64,000 nucleotides of DNA from an uncultured Actinomyces sp. (GCA_938028585.1 CALIZH010000054.1:24669-88668), one strand, 5' to 3'; positions 9,337 through 18,737 are shown, counted from the stretch's first letter. The notes: generated by a model not told the origin, from the letters alone. Program-made: numbers and translations.

Positions 9337-11667
9337 ATGAGCTTGAAGCAGAGCATTGTTGTTGTCAACGAGTTCAGTGTGCCAACCCCAGGCTCGGGCA
9401 AGCATGGTGGTTCTCGTGGTGGCACACCCGGTGCTTACGTGATGCGCTATATGGCTCGTAAAGGCGCAACTGAGCCTGTGACGCCTATTCGTCGACGTGA
9501 CACTGAGGATTTCATCCTGCGCTATATGGCACGAGAGAGCGCCACCGAGAAAGCCGTGTCGAGGCATCAGCTCAAAGACAACGTGCTGCATGTGTCCGGT
9601 CAAGGCGGCGTTGCATTCGGTTATGGTCAGCCGTCGTTGTCTGATGAAGGCGTGCGCCGTGCCAGTGCTGACATTCAGCGTTTGTTCGACAAGGGGCACA
9701 CGGTGATGAAAACCGTGCTGTCTTTCAGCCCTGAGTATCTTCAGGAGACGGGCGTCGTCCCCAAGGGCTTCGTCGCACAGAACAAGGGCGATTACCGAGG
9801 TCATATCGACCAGATGCGTCTGCGTATGGCAATCATGCATGGTTTGGGGCGTATGGGGCATCGTTTTGATGACCTGCGCTATGTGGGCGTCATCCAGGTT
9901 GATACCCTGCATGTTCACTGCCACCTTGCCATGGTTGATGCTGGGCTCGGTCGACGTGTGCGTACAGAGAAGGGCATGCAACAGAAGGGCAAGCTCACCA
10001 GCACGGATATATCGCTCTTGCGACGAGGTGTTGACTCGTGGCTTGATGAGAACCAGCATGTGGCACACATGTCCAGTGCCGTGGGCTATGAGCGCATGAA
10101 CGTTGCTGCGTTCGTGAAGCGTTGGGCTCATGAGAAGGTGCTCGATGAGTCACTACCCCAGTTGTTGTTGGCGTGTCTGCCTGCTGACAAGACGCTGTGG
10201 CGTTACGGGTCTCATCGACCGGAGATGCGACGTGCGAACAGTGTTGCGACAGAGCTCGTCACTGAGTTGCTCGATCGCCCTGGTTCCCCCATGGGATCAG
10301 CCATGATCGCTGTGGAGACATATGCGAACCGTCGTGCTCATCGCGAAGGTCTGAGCGATCAGGAGAAACGAGCGCTGATCCATCGTGGCCATGAGACGAT
10401 CATGGCGCGTAGCATTAACGGTTTGTATCAAGTGCTGCAATCTCTTCCACCCGAGGCTCTTTCTGTACGTACACCGATGCTCACTGTGATGAGCCAGGAT
10501 GTCGAGACGCTCATGGCAATGCAATCTCAGCGTATGAAGACTCAGGCTCAGGGTGTGAGCGCTGATGATGATCTGGTTGGATTCTCACTGCGCCTTCGAT
10601 CGTATGGAGCTCGTCTACGGGAACATGATACACAGCGTGAGTATTGGCGTATGCGTGCCGCTGACTGGGAAGCCGGTCTTCAGGCAGGCGCAGTATCCCC
10701 GCAGTCTGAGGTGATGCACAGGCTGTATCTGGAAGAAGAGGAATACCACGCTCGTTGCGTGAGTAAGTACCGATCGTTGCTCGGGCCACTAGCGGTAGGT
10801 GTCGACGGGCAGCACCGCGATGACGACTCGTGGAAAGACGTGTTGGAGTCGGTGGATAAGCGACGCGAGGCAGTCGTGGGTCTCGAAGCTCTGCTGGCAG
10901 ATCGCTCGATTCCGAAGATGAAGGATGCTGATGAAGCTGAAAAGCTTGGTGTTGCTGCTCACGGCGTGAGCGGTGGACGCTTGCTGGTAGCTGGCGGCAA
11001 AGCTGGTCGGACTACTTTGAAGCAACGCTTGGAGCGAGCTCGCGCATCGCTGGCGTCTCGAACAGCCGATCTTGTGTCGATGCTGTCCGGGAAAGGACTT
11101 GTATTGCAAGCGATACAAGATGATGCGCGGGACAGTAATGAGGATAGTCAGGACGATCGTGGTGCCATGAGCGTGGTGCCAGGGGAGCGATGGGCACTGT
11201 CTCAGACGAAGGGTATGGATCTGCACGACGTGCGCTCGGATACTGTTGTGGATATGGCGCTTGGTCGCCATGTTGCTGATCGGTTTGTGACCTGGGCTCA
11301 CAGGCGTCAACGTCTCATCGACGATGCACAAACGTATCTGCATGAGTCTGGTCAGGAAGACATCATCGAGATGGTTCTCCCTCTTGATGATACCCGTCGT
11401 ATGAATCGCGTTGCTGATGATCTGGAACGCCAGATGTCAGCGAAGAAGACAGGGGATCTTATTCTCACGAGTGCTCTCAGTGATGTGGTGCCAGTAGCGA
11501 AACGTGTTCGCCGTAGCGCAACGGTGACGTTCGATGAAGGTCTTGCCGGAATCGTGCGGACAAGCACGTGGAGCGAGACTGAGCGTTTGGTACCTCAGCT
11601 GGAACAGGTGTTGGAAGAGAGCGAGACTTCATCGATGGATTCCGTGGATTCGATGGAATTGGGATGA
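9337..11667 (+). CDS. relaxase (HUH-type, MOB_L/MobA-like)
   Basis: 776 residues from the ATG at 9337; a GTG at 9325 is too close to the AAAGAAAGG site. The signature is DTLHVHCHLAMVDAG, giving three histidines at residues 192, 194 and 196 that would bind the metal of an HUH nuclease. Two copies of RYMAR..AT lie near the N terminus, one of which may carry the catalytic tyrosine, as proposed for Gram-positive MobL-type relaxases. The protein would nick oriT and pilot the strand through the channel together with the coupling protein at 18895. The C-terminal ~500 residues are charged and coiled, and the end is acidic (DSVDSMELG). Assignment as relaxase is good; the exact MOB class is uncertain. 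Confidence 0.75.
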   Translation: MSLKQSIVVVNEFSVPTPGSGKHGGSRGGTPGAYVMRYMARKGATEPVTPIRRRDTEDFILRYMARESATEKAVSRHQLKDNVLHVSGQGGVAFGYGQPSLSDEGVRRASADIQRLFDKGHTVMKTVLSFSPEYLQETGVVPKGFVAQNKGDYRGHIDQMRLRMAIMHGLGRMGHRFDDLRYVGVIQVDTLHVHCHLAMVDAGLGRRVRTEKGMQQKGKLTSTDISLLRRGVDSWLDENQHVAHMSSAVGYERMNVAAFVKRWAHEKVLDESLPQLLLACLPADKTLWRYGSHRPEMRRANSVATELVTELLDRPGSPMGSAMIAVETYANRRAHREGLSDQEKRALIHRGHETIMARSINGLYQVLQSLPPEALSVRTPMLTVMSQDVETLMAMQSQRMKTQAQGVSADDDLVGFSLRLRSYGARLREHDTQREYWRMRAADWEAGLQAGAVSPQSEVMHRLYLEEEEYHARCVSKYRSLLGPLAVGVDGQHRDDDSWKDVLESVDKRREAVVGLEALLADRSIPKMKDADEAEKLGVAAHGVSGGRLLVAGGKAGRTTLKQRLERARASLASRTADLVSMLSGKGLVLQAIQDDARDSNEDSQDDRGAMSVVPGERWALSQTKGMDLHDVRSDTVVDMALGRHVADRFVTWAHRRQRLIDDAQTYLHESGQEDIIEMVLPLDDTRRMNRVADDLERQMSAKKTGDLILTSALSDVVPVAKRVRRSATVTFDEGLAGIVRTSTWSETERLVPQLEQVLEESETSSMDSVDSMELG

Positions 11668-11675
11668 GATTCGCC

Positions 11676-11705
11676 TTGACATTCAGGATTTCTTTCATCT
11701 ATGAT
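11676..11705 (+). promoter_or_regulatory. canonical promoter
   Basis: TTGACA at 11676-11681, 18-bp spacer, TATGAT at 11700-11705. This is the best sigma70/SigA-type match in the window. It drives the gene at 11804 with a ~90-nt leader. Confidence 0.7.
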
Positions 11706-11803
11706 GAGAGAGCGCTGCATGGAACAAGTCCATGTATGTGAGAGGGCTGATTAACCCTCGACCGACATCCTGCGGGATGAGATGAGAAAGGAGGGTGGTC
11801 ATT

Positions 11804-12367
11804 ATGGCTACTCTACGTGGTAAGGGTTCGATGAAGTCGGTGGAACTGGTCGTTGTGGAGTATCCCAACGCTCATTCCAAGGATGGCAAGCGTGCCTTCC
11901 TCGACGTGATGGTTCGACCTGTTGAGGGCGCTGCTCATCAGCGAGTTCCTCACCTGGTTTCGACCAAGAAGGAACTCGACGGTAAGACCGTCTACGATCA
12001 TCAGGCTGGCTACAGCGCTTCTCAGCGCGATGCGTTCGTTGCGGCTGCGGGCGATAACATCGTCCAGATGCCGGATCGCAACGGTCGACCTGGTCCGACT
12101 GTTTACGCCATTCAGGCGGATGTCATGTCCGCTTCTGGCAAGCAGACCGGCTTGGTCATCAACTCTAAGACGGTGAAGCCGTCCGAGTTGGAGCCGATCG
12201 ACGAGAACATTCTCGATACGATCTACGCCGCTTCCAAGGCTGCTGCTGAGGCCGACAAGGCCCGCAAGGCGGCTGAGAAGGAGGCGCAGACCGAGGCTGC
12301 TGCCGAGGCCCAGGTTTCTGAGCCTGAGGCCGAAGAGGTTGCCGAGATCGATGAGCCTGAGTTCTGA
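11804..12367 (+). CDS. small acidic-tailed protein, possible ssDNA-binding protein
   Basis: 187 residues, ATG at 11804 after AAAGGAGG. A compact beta-rich N-terminal domain of about 125 residues is followed by an Ala/Glu/Lys helix-forming linker and an acidic tip ending EIDEPEF. Mycobacterial-type SSB proteins end in a similar DDEPPF tip, so this may be an SSB-like or accessory DNA-processing protein that recruits partners through its tip. The OB fold cannot be confirmed by eye. It has its own strong promoter and terminator, suggesting high expression, which would fit an SSB. Confidence 0.5.
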   Translation: MATLRGKGSMKSVELVVVEYPNAHSKDGKRAFLDVMVRPVEGAAHQRVPHLVSTKKELDGKTVYDHQAGYSASQRDAFVAAAGDNIVQMPDRNGRPGPTVYAIQADVMSASGKQTGLVINSKTVKPSELEPIDENILDTIYAASKAAAEADKARKAAEKEAQTEAAAEAQVSEPEAEEVAEIDEPEF

Positions 12368-12389
12368 TCGAACCTGATCTTTCACGGTG

Positions 12390-12420
12390 CCGCCCCTGCT
12401 GGTTTTTCCAGTGGGGGCGG
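12390..12420 (+). terminator. intrinsic terminator
   Basis: CCGCCCC..CTGG / CCAG..GGGGGCGG stem with a T5 loop, followed by TTTCCTGTTTC. Confidence 0.7.
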
Positions 12421-12452
12421 TTTCCTGTTTCTATAGCAGTCCCTAATTATGC

Positions 12453-12472
12453 TAGAATGACTGGTACACCAG
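12453..12472 (+). promoter_or_regulatory. extended -10 promoter with CTGGTACACCAG box
   Basis: TGCTAGAAT (-10 TAGAAT at 12453-12458) and, two bases later, the near-palindrome CTGGTACACCAG. The start codon is 44 nt past the -10. Confidence 0.45.
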
Positions 12473-12501
12473 CCTAATCGATTGAAAGATGGAGGAAAGA
12501 T

Positions 12502-15500
12502 TTGTTTGATGATGATCGTTTGAACGATGCATATCCGTTGCTTCGGGATTTTGCGGCTAAGCTTGCGCCGCCTGCTCGTGACATCGTGGGCCGAGAGAAT
12601 GAGAAGATCTCTCTCATGAGCTCTCTGGCTCGCCCTGAGATGTGTAACGTGATTCTGTTGGCCCCACCTGGTACCGGTAAGGCTCATCCGAATGATGAGT
12701 TGATCCCTGTTGCCGATGAGCGTGGATACGTGCGTGTGGGTCTGCTCAAGGTGGGCGATCGTGTGTTTGATGAGCACGGTGAGCCTGTGACCGTGACGGG
12801 TGTGTTCCCTCAGGGGATCAAGCGCGAGTACGTTGTGGTGACGAACTATGGCGATCAGGTGCGCTGCAACGATGAGCACCTGTGGACGGTGCGCTCTGTC
12901 AATGAGACAGATGGTGATGCAGAGGGTGCGCAGCAAACGATGTCGCTGCGTGAGATCATGGATGTGGGACTTATCGGCCCCGATGGCGCACTCATCTGGC
13001 AGCTTCCTGCCTCTGGAGCACTTGTGCGACAGAGTCGTCTTCTCCCGGTTGACCCTTATGTGTGTGGTGCGCTGCTGGGCTGGGGCGTTCGCATCGATGA
13101 GCGTGGGTACGTGACCGTTCCCAATGAGATGCCCGATGAAGTCTTTGCGGCTATCGAGGATCGCATGGGGTGGGAGCGCGTGCATGATGGTGGTGAGCGT
13201 TCGACGTTTATCAACCGTGCGACAGGTAAGCGTCTGACGCCTGATGAGGTGATGACTCATCCGGTGATGACGAGTGTCATCGTCAAGCCAGAGAATCAGC
13301 GTCATATTCCGTACACGTACATCACCAGCTCGGTGAAGGATCGAGAGACTGTGCTACGAGCACTGCGAGACAGTGAGTCGTACCGTCTGTCCCAAGGGAC
13401 TGCATGGGTTGTTGATGCTGATATGCGTGAGCTAGAGCGTTCTCTCGATGTAACTGGTGATATGATCGCTGAAGTGATCGACACTGGTCGTGACGTCGAG
13501 ATGACGTGCATCATGGTCGACTCTGAGACGCACCTGTATCAGGTGGGTCGAGCTCACGTTGTTACGCACAACACGGTGCTGGTGCAGTCTTGTATGCAGG
13601 ATGATCCAGAACGGATTTATTTGGAAGTCGACATGGCGAAGATGATCGCTAACCTGTCGAATCCTGAAGAGATGGCGGCGCGCCTCAAGGCTCTGTTCGA
13701 CGAGGCTGAGAGTTTCTCGCAAGCCGAGGGTCGAGAGATCGTACTGTTCATTGACGAGTTCCATCAGGTGGTGCAGCTCTCTGCTGCTGCTGTGGAAGCG
13801 CTGAAGCCGTTGCTTGCTGCCTCTGGTTCGCGTGGTATTAAGGTCATTGCTGCGACCACGTATGACGAGTTCAATGCTCATATCGCATCGAATCTGCCGC
13901 TTGTGGAGCGACTGGCGCGTATCAACATTCCTCAGACGAATCGTGAGGTGACGATCGCGATTCTGAAGGGTATGGCGAAGAAGTATGATGTCGATGAGGG
14001 GATCTTCAACGATTCTCTGTACGAGCAGATCTTTGATTACACGAATCGATACGTCCCTGCCTCCGTGCAGCCTCGTAAGTCGATCCGTGTGCTCGATGCG
14101 ATGGTGGGACGCCATCGTTACCTGGGTGAGCGAATGGACAAGAAGCTCCTTGCGGAGGTTCTCAAGATCGAGTTTGGTGTTGAGGTGGAGATTGACGTTG
14201 ATGCCACAGAGATCAAGTCTGAACTGGATAAGCGCGTGTTCAGTCAGGACTTTGCCACCACATCGATCGCTCGTCGTTTGCAGCTGTGTGTTGCGGGTCT
14301 GAATGACCCGAATAAGCCGATGTCATCACTGCTGTTCACTGGAGCCACAGGTACGGGCAAAGGGACTTTGGTCAACGAGCGGATTCCGGTGTTCACCGAA
14401 GACGGTTCTGTGTCATGGAAACGAGCAGGTGATCTTGTTCCTGGCGATAAGGTGTTCGATCAGTACGGGCAACCTGAGACGATTCTCGGTGTGTTTCCTC
14501 AGCCTGTTCAGGATGTTTACCGTGTGCATCTCAGCGATGGTCGTTCGTTGGTTACGGATGGTCCACATTTGTGGGGCGTATATCCAACCAAGCGTGATCG
14601 TGAATTGGGAATGGTTGTGATGAGCACGCAAACGCTTATGCAACGTTTGGCTCAACGTGAGACACAAGTTCGCGGTAAGACGCGTTTCTCGGTGCCTATG
14701 AATCGTGCTGTTCAGTGGCCTGAGCGTGAACTGAGTGTTGATCCCTACGCTGTGGGTGTGATGATTGCCGATGGATGTTTGTCGCCAACGGTCAAGGCTC
14801 TGACGATCTCATCTAATGACGAATTTGTCATTGCGAAGTTTGCTCAGCGTATTGGTTCTGCTGATTATCGATCGGTTCTTACACACAAGGATCGAAAGAA
14901 TGGTGGGAACTATAGTTGGGTTTTCCCCACTGGGGAAAAGATCGGCAACAAGGATCGTTTGGTACAAAAGGCGAGCCTTATCTCATCGTTTGAGGGCTTG
15001 ATGGATCGTTACTCAAAGGAACGGTTTATTCCTGATGAGTATATGGTGGCATCAGTTGAGCAGCGATGGGATCTGGTTCAGGGTTTGTTCGATTGCGATG
15101 GGACGATTCAGTCTAAGGATGGTGGTCGTTACAATGTGTCGTACTCAACTTCTTCGGAGAAGTTGGCATACCAGGTCCAAGAGCTGTTGCTGTCACTCGG
15201 TGTTATTTCCACAGTGACGTATGTTGATCGAGATAATGGTCAAGGTAGTGTTTCGCGTGAGTTTACGGTGCGTGTGCGTTCGGCTAATGCCGACAAGCAT
15301 CGCTTCTTTAGCCTGCCTCGTAAACTTGAGATCGTTGAACGAGCTGCTCTTAGCCCGCGTAAGCATGTGTGGGATTACGACTATGTGGATATTGTGCGCG
15401 TGGAGAAACTTGATCGACAAGAAGCCACAGTGTGCATCTACGTTGATCACCCCGAGCACCTGTACCAAGCCGGTGATTTCATCGTGACGCATAACACCGA

Positions 15501-16302
15501 GGTCACCAAGCAGCTCGCAAAGATCCTGTTTGGTGATGATCAGCGACATCTTATTCGTTTCGATATGACCGAATGGGGTCGTGACGACAGTGTGGATCTG
15601 TTCCGCGAAGAGTTGTCGCGTCAGGTGTGGGCAACCAGTCACTGCGTGCTGCTCTTTGACGAGATCGAGAAGGCATCCCCACTTGTTGTACGTCTGCTGC
15701 TTCAGGTGCTCGATGATGGTCGACTCTCTGACAAAGACGGGCGACAGGTGTCGTTCCTGAACACCTACATCGTGTTGACGACGAACGCTGGTTCGGAGAT
15801 CTACCGCACCATCGGTGAGTACAACGCTGATGATCATGGTAGTGAGGCCAGCATGCGTGAATATGAGAAGGTCATCGAAGAGTCCATCAAGAGCACGGAT
15901 GGCGGTAAGTTCCCGCCTGAGCTCCTGGGACGTATCGATGCGATCGTGCCGTTCCAGCCGTTGTCACGTCCTACGTTGCGCAAGATCATGATGAAGAAGC
16001 TGAGTGCTCTCAAGGCCGATGTGAAGCGTAAGCACGGTATCGATCTGACGATCGATAAGCGTGTTGTCGACTTTCTGGTGGAAGACGAATCGCGTAGTGA
16101 CTCTGATGCTGGTGGTGCACGTGACATGGTGCGTCGCATGCAGCGTTACCTTTCGACGGAAGTCGCAGCGTTCATCAACGAACACCCCGAGGAACGTGTG
16201 ATCGCAGCCAAGATTGACGGCACGCTACGCAGCGAAGATGTGAATATTTTGAAGTCTGATGCTCGTGTGGTTGTCTTGCCATACGACAAGCCACAGGCTT
16301 AG
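12502..16302 (+). CDS. double-AAA+ Clp-like ATPase interrupted by two class 3 inteins
   Basis: The precursor has 1266 residues. The TTG start at 12502 lies 6 nt after GGAGG. Without the inteins the protein has 591 residues and two AAA+ modules like ClpA/ClpB. Module one has APPGTGK-T (Lys60, Thr358 after splicing) and Walker B VLFIDE. Module two has GATGTGK-T (Lys620, Thr999) and VLLFDEIEK. Both P-loops are cut between Lys and Thr by an intein, so no ATPase activity is expected before splicing. A protein remodelling role in conjugation or replication is likely; it has a shorter relative at 41297. It lacks the long N domain and the ClpB middle coiled coil. Its place between relaxase and coupling protein suggests it acts on a DNA-transfer substrate. 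Confidence 0.8.
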   Translation: MFDDDRLNDAYPLLRDFAAKLAPPARDIVGRENEKISLMSSLARPEMCNVILLAPPGTGKAHPNDELIPVADERGYVRVGLLKVGDRVFDEHGEPVTVTGVFPQGIKREYVVVTNYGDQVRCNDEHLWTVRSVNETDGDAEGAQQTMSLREIMDVGLIGPDGALIWQLPASGALVRQSRLLPVDPYVCGALLGWGVRIDERGYVTVPNEMPDEVFAAIEDRMGWERVHDGGERSTFINRATGKRLTPDEVMTHPVMTSVIVKPENQRHIPYTYITSSVKDRETVLRALRDSESYRLSQGTAWVVDADMRELERSLDVTGDMIAEVIDTGRDVEMTCIMVDSETHLYQVGRAHVVTHNTVLVQSCMQDDPERIYLEVDMAKMIANLSNPEEMAARLKALFDEAESFSQAEGREIVLFIDEFHQVVQLSAAAVEALKPLLAASGSRGIKVIAATTYDEFNAHIASNLPLVERLARINIPQTNREVTIAILKGMAKKYDVDEGIFNDSLYEQIFDYTNRYVPASVQPRKSIRVLDAMVGRHRYLGERMDKKLLAEVLKIEFGVEVEIDVDATEIKSELDKRVFSQDFATTSIARRLQLCVAGLNDPNKPMSSLLFTGATGTGKGTLVNERIPVFTEDGSVSWKRAGDLVPGDKVFDQYGQPETILGVFPQPVQDVYRVHLSDGRSLVTDGPHLWGVYPTKRDRELGMVVMSTQTLMQRLAQRETQVRGKTRFSVPMNRAVQWPERELSVDPYAVGVMIADGCLSPTVKALTISSNDEFVIAKFAQRIGSADYRSVLTHKDRKNGGNYSWVFPTGEKIGNKDRLVQKASLISSFEGLMDRYSKERFIPDEYMVASVEQRWDLVQGLFDCDGTIQSKDGGRYNVSYSTSSEKLAYQVQELLLSLGVISTVTYVDRDNGQGSVSREFTVRVRSANADKHRFFSLPRKLEIVERAALSPRKHVWDYDYVDIVRVEKLDRQEATVCIYVDHPEHLYQAGDFIVTHNTEVTKQLAKILFGDDQRHLIRFDMTEWGRDDSVDLFREELSRQVWATSHCVLLFDEIEKASPLVVRLLLQVLDDGRLSDKDGRQVSFLNTYIVLTTNAGSEIYRTIGEYNADDHGSEASMREYEKVIEESIKSTDGGKFPPELLGRIDAIVPFQPLSRPTLRKIMMKKLSALKADVKRKHGIDLTIDKRVVDFLVEDESRSDSDAGGARDMVRRMQRYLSTEVAAFINEHPEERVIAAKIDGTLRSEDVNILKSDARVVVLPYDKPQA
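12682..13572 (+). other. intein 1 (class 3, degenerate homing endonuclease)
   Basis: Residues 61-357 of the precursor (297 aa). It starts with Ala, not Cys/Ser, and ends THN before Thr358. Class 3 inteins splice through a separated Trp-Cys-Thr triad, which is present: Trp128 (EHLW), Cys336 (MTCIMV) and Thr355 (VVTHN). The LAGLIDADG region is recognisable (DPYVCGALLGWGV) but the catalytic Asp is replaced by Trp194 and the second motif (ALRDSES) has also decayed. It should therefore splice but not home. Confidence 0.8.
14362..15495 (+). other. intein 2 (class 3, intact LAGLIDADG motifs)
   Basis: Residues 621-998 (378 aa), starting with Gly and ending THN before Thr999. The class 3 triad is Trp691 (PHLW), Cys978 (TVCIYV) and Thr996. 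Both endonuclease motifs keep their acidic residue: VGVMIADGC (Asp757) and GLFDCDG (Asp866). It is related to intein 1 and occupies the equivalent P-loop position of the second ATPase module. It is likely still mobile. Confidence 0.85.
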
Positions 16303-16349
16303 TCATATCGAATCTGCTCGTATGCGAGCACATTTGGCACAAAGTGTGA

Positions 16350-16366
16350 TACCCTCGTATACGAGT
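16350..16366 (+). promoter_or_regulatory. promoter overlapped by perfect palindrome CTCGTATACGAG
   Basis: -10 TACCCT at 16350-16355 abuts CGTATACGAGT. The 12-bp perfect palindrome CTCGTATACGAG spans 16354-16365 and would cover the transcription start, which fits an operator. Confidence 0.5.
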
Positions 16367-16383
16367 GCAAACACAGTGTGCTT

Positions 16384-16423
16384 GCCGGTACCTGCACACA
16401 TTCCCAATGATGCAGGTACCGGC
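16384..16423 (+). promoter_or_regulatory. leader inverted repeat
   Basis: 12-bp perfect inverted repeat GCCGGTACCTGC / GCAGGTACCGGC with a 16-nt loop, between the promoter at 16350 and the start at 16461. No T run follows. It could be an attenuator, mRNA stabiliser or second operator. Confidence 0.4.
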
Positions 16424-16460
16424 TCACATACAACCGAATCGATCGAAAGGATTTGTCTAG

Positions 16461-18737
16461 ATGCTGTTTGGTAAGAAGGACGACACCAAGGTCGTCGACG
16501 AGCAGGTCGCTTCTGCCCCTGTTCTTGATAAGAAGGCTCAGAAGGCTGAGGCCAAGAAGGCCAAGGACTCTCTGGCGCTTGTCATCGATGAGACGGAGCC
16601 CGGTGCGGCTCTCGATCTCATCCGTAACAACGAGCGTTGGGCACTCCCCAATGGGGCTGGTGTCATCCTGTCTCTCCCCGTTGATGCACCCATCGAAGAA
16701 GGCGGTATCGGTGGCCTGGGCAAGGTCTCGTCCAAGGGGGACGAGAACAAAGGCTCGATTCTCCAGCGAATCGCTGACGATAAGATTCAGGTCCTGATGA
16801 CCCAGGATATGCTTCGTCACAACATTTTGGGCATTATCCCCACAGAGCAGTCTCTGAGCCCCGAAGGCATGGGTGAGTACACCCTCTTCGACAAGGCTAT
16901 TTTCATGCTCACGTCTGTTGACACGCGCGATGGGGCTCTCGTTGTGAACCCGATTCACTATGACGAACTGGCCGGTGTTCTCGACGTGCCTACTGGGGAT
17001 GCCGATACGGTTACCCTGGCTCAGGCACAGGCTGTCTCGTCTGGTGCCGTGACTCTGTCGTCCTTGATCCCCTCGCTCTGGCGTCGTCTGGGCGGCGAGG
17101 TTGACACTGAGTCGGTTGATTCGGAGTCCGAGGATTTCGTTGAGGATATTCCTGCGCCGCCATCGGCCCCAATGAACGACGTAAACGACGCAGATGAGTC
17201 TCTGGAGAACGTTGACAATCTCCCGGATTTCGACCCTGACGAGGTTCCAGATGAGCCTCTGGAAGACGAGCTTCCGTTCGATGAGGACTCGTATGACGAC
17301 GATGATGCTGACATTGAAGATCCGTTCAAGGATCTCGATGTTGCATCGGATGCTGACACTGAGTCGGTGGAGGATGTTACCGAGGTTGCAGAGAACCCCA
17401 TTCCTGCCCCTGTCGTCGACAACCGTGTCTTCGATCGTGAGGCGGTGCGCAATACGATGGCGCGCAGGTTCCTCGATGAGGATCTGGGCTTCACTGTCGA
17501 CATGACGCCGTTCAATGCTCTGTTCGGTCACGAAGAGGACGAAGCGAGTCGTTTCTCCCTTGACCATCTCAGCGATGAGAACTGGTTGGATGGTCAGATC
17601 AAGCTGCTGTCGCAGCAGGCGAATGATGCACTGGCTCAGCAGCGCCGTCGTGACATCGAAGAGCTGCGCGATCTTTACTTCTCGCTCGTGTCGAACACGG
17701 GTGACGAGATCGCTGCTCAGATGAGCACTGGACCTGGTGCTGACAACGTGTGGGCTCAGACGCTGGCTGAGGCTGATGCGAACGCTGAGAAGTCTCGTGA
17801 GAGCCTCGTGGACATCGTGGGTGCACAGCGCGCCGCCATCATCGCCAAGTACGAGAAGGATAAGGAAGAGGATGCGCAGGCTAAGGCCGTGGAGGCGAAG
17901 TCTCTCTACGACGTGCGGCACAAGCCCAGTCTCGATCGAGAACTCGATGAGATTGAACCGAATCTCCGTGCGACCATCGACGAGGATTACACTCTTCGTC
18001 GTCGCCAGATTCTCGATGCGCGCAAGCAGTCTGCGCAGGCTTCTTTCGACGCGGCTCTTACTCGCGTGATGGATCACCTGATTCAGAAGCGCTCTGAGCA
18101 GGTTGCCCGTGAAGCGGAGCTCATGGAGCAGTTCCGTGACGATATGGGTCAGTTCTTGGATGAGAATCGCAAGGAAGACATCGCTCGTGCCGAGGCTCTG
18201 CGAGAGCAGTTGTCTCGTGAGAATATCGTCGAGCAGAAGACTGCTGAATTTGCTGCTCGTGAGAAGGAGCTGCATGAGCAGATCGCGCGTGAGCGCGAAG
18301 AGGCCGAGAAGCGTGCTCTGGCTACTCAGGAGGAAACCAATAAGACTCTGGCGCGTATGCGTGAAGAGTGGGCTGTTCAGTTGGCTCAGGCCAAGGCTGA
18401 GGTCGAGCGTGCGAATGCGCGCACGGAAGAGGAAGCCGCTCGTGTGAATGTGGTGCGTGAGGAAATCTCGCGTCAGTATGAGAGCCAGATTGCTTTCCTG
18501 GAGAACGATCAGAAGACGCTGATGGCGCAGATGGACCGTGAGAGCCTTGTCGCCAAGCGCGCCAATCGTCTCTACATCGCCTTGGCGGTGCTGGTCGCTC
18601 TCGCGTTCCTCGCACTGGGTGTCATCGCTGGCATTCTGATTCACACTGCGTTCGGTGATGCACATACCGCAGCTGCGGCGATCGCTGATGTCTCGGCACA
18701 GGTGAGCACCAATAGCGCAGCATCAATCGGTGTGTAA
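16461..18737 (+). CDS. long coiled-coil protein with C-terminal membrane anchor
   Basis: 758 residues, ATG at 16461 after GAAAGGATT. A globular N-terminal domain (about 40-210) is followed by a very acidic Asp/Glu/Pro linker (about 215-320), then ~330 residues of heptad-rich coiled coil (about 360-690, many Glu/Arg/Ala/Gln). One transmembrane helix lies at about 704-727, with a short Ala/Ser-rich exterior end. A tail-anchored coiled coil facing the cytoplasm could scaffold the channel base or link the ATPase (12502) and coupling protein (18895) encoded on either side. The family was not recognised. A 788-residue open frame on the opposite strand is a by-product of codon bias. Confidence 0.55.
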   Translation: MLFGKKDDTKVVDEQVASAPVLDKKAQKAEAKKAKDSLALVIDETEPGAALDLIRNNERWALPNGAGVILSLPVDAPIEEGGIGGLGKVSSKGDENKGSILQRIADDKIQVLMTQDMLRHNILGIIPTEQSLSPEGMGEYTLFDKAIFMLTSVDTRDGALVVNPIHYDELAGVLDVPTGDADTVTLAQAQAVSSGAVTLSSLIPSLWRRLGGEVDTESVDSESEDFVEDIPAPPSAPMNDVNDADESLENVDNLPDFDPDEVPDEPLEDELPFDEDSYDDDDADIEDPFKDLDVASDADTESVEDVTEVAENPIPAPVVDNRVFDREAVRNTMARRFLDEDLGFTVDMTPFNALFGHEEDEASRFSLDHLSDENWLDGQIKLLSQQANDALAQQRRRDIEELRDLYFSLVSNTGDEIAAQMSTGPGADNVWAQTLAEADANAEKSRESLVDIVGAQRAAIIAKYEKDKEEDAQAKAVEAKSLYDVRHKPSLDRELDEIEPNLRATIDEDYTLRRRQILDARKQSAQASFDAALTRVMDHLIQKRSEQVAREAELMEQFRDDMGQFLDENRKEDIARAEALREQLSRENIVEQKTAEFAAREKELHEQIAREREEAEKRALATQEETNKTLARMREEWAVQLAQAKAEVERANARTEEEAARVNVVREEISRQYESQIAFLENDQKTLMAQMDRESLVAKRANRLYIALAVLVALAFLALGVIAGILIHTAFGDAHTAAAAIADVSAQVSTNSAASIGV

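Noticed and set aside
12502..16302. Homing of a free-standing endonuclease gene instead of inteins
   Set aside because: The inserts are in frame, end in HN before Thr, and carry splicing blocks, so the whole is one precursor.
16299..18665. 788-residue open frame on the - strand
   Set aside because: It lies antisense to the coiled-coil gene at 16461. It has no ribosome binding site, no domain motif, and a composition typical of mirrored codon bias.
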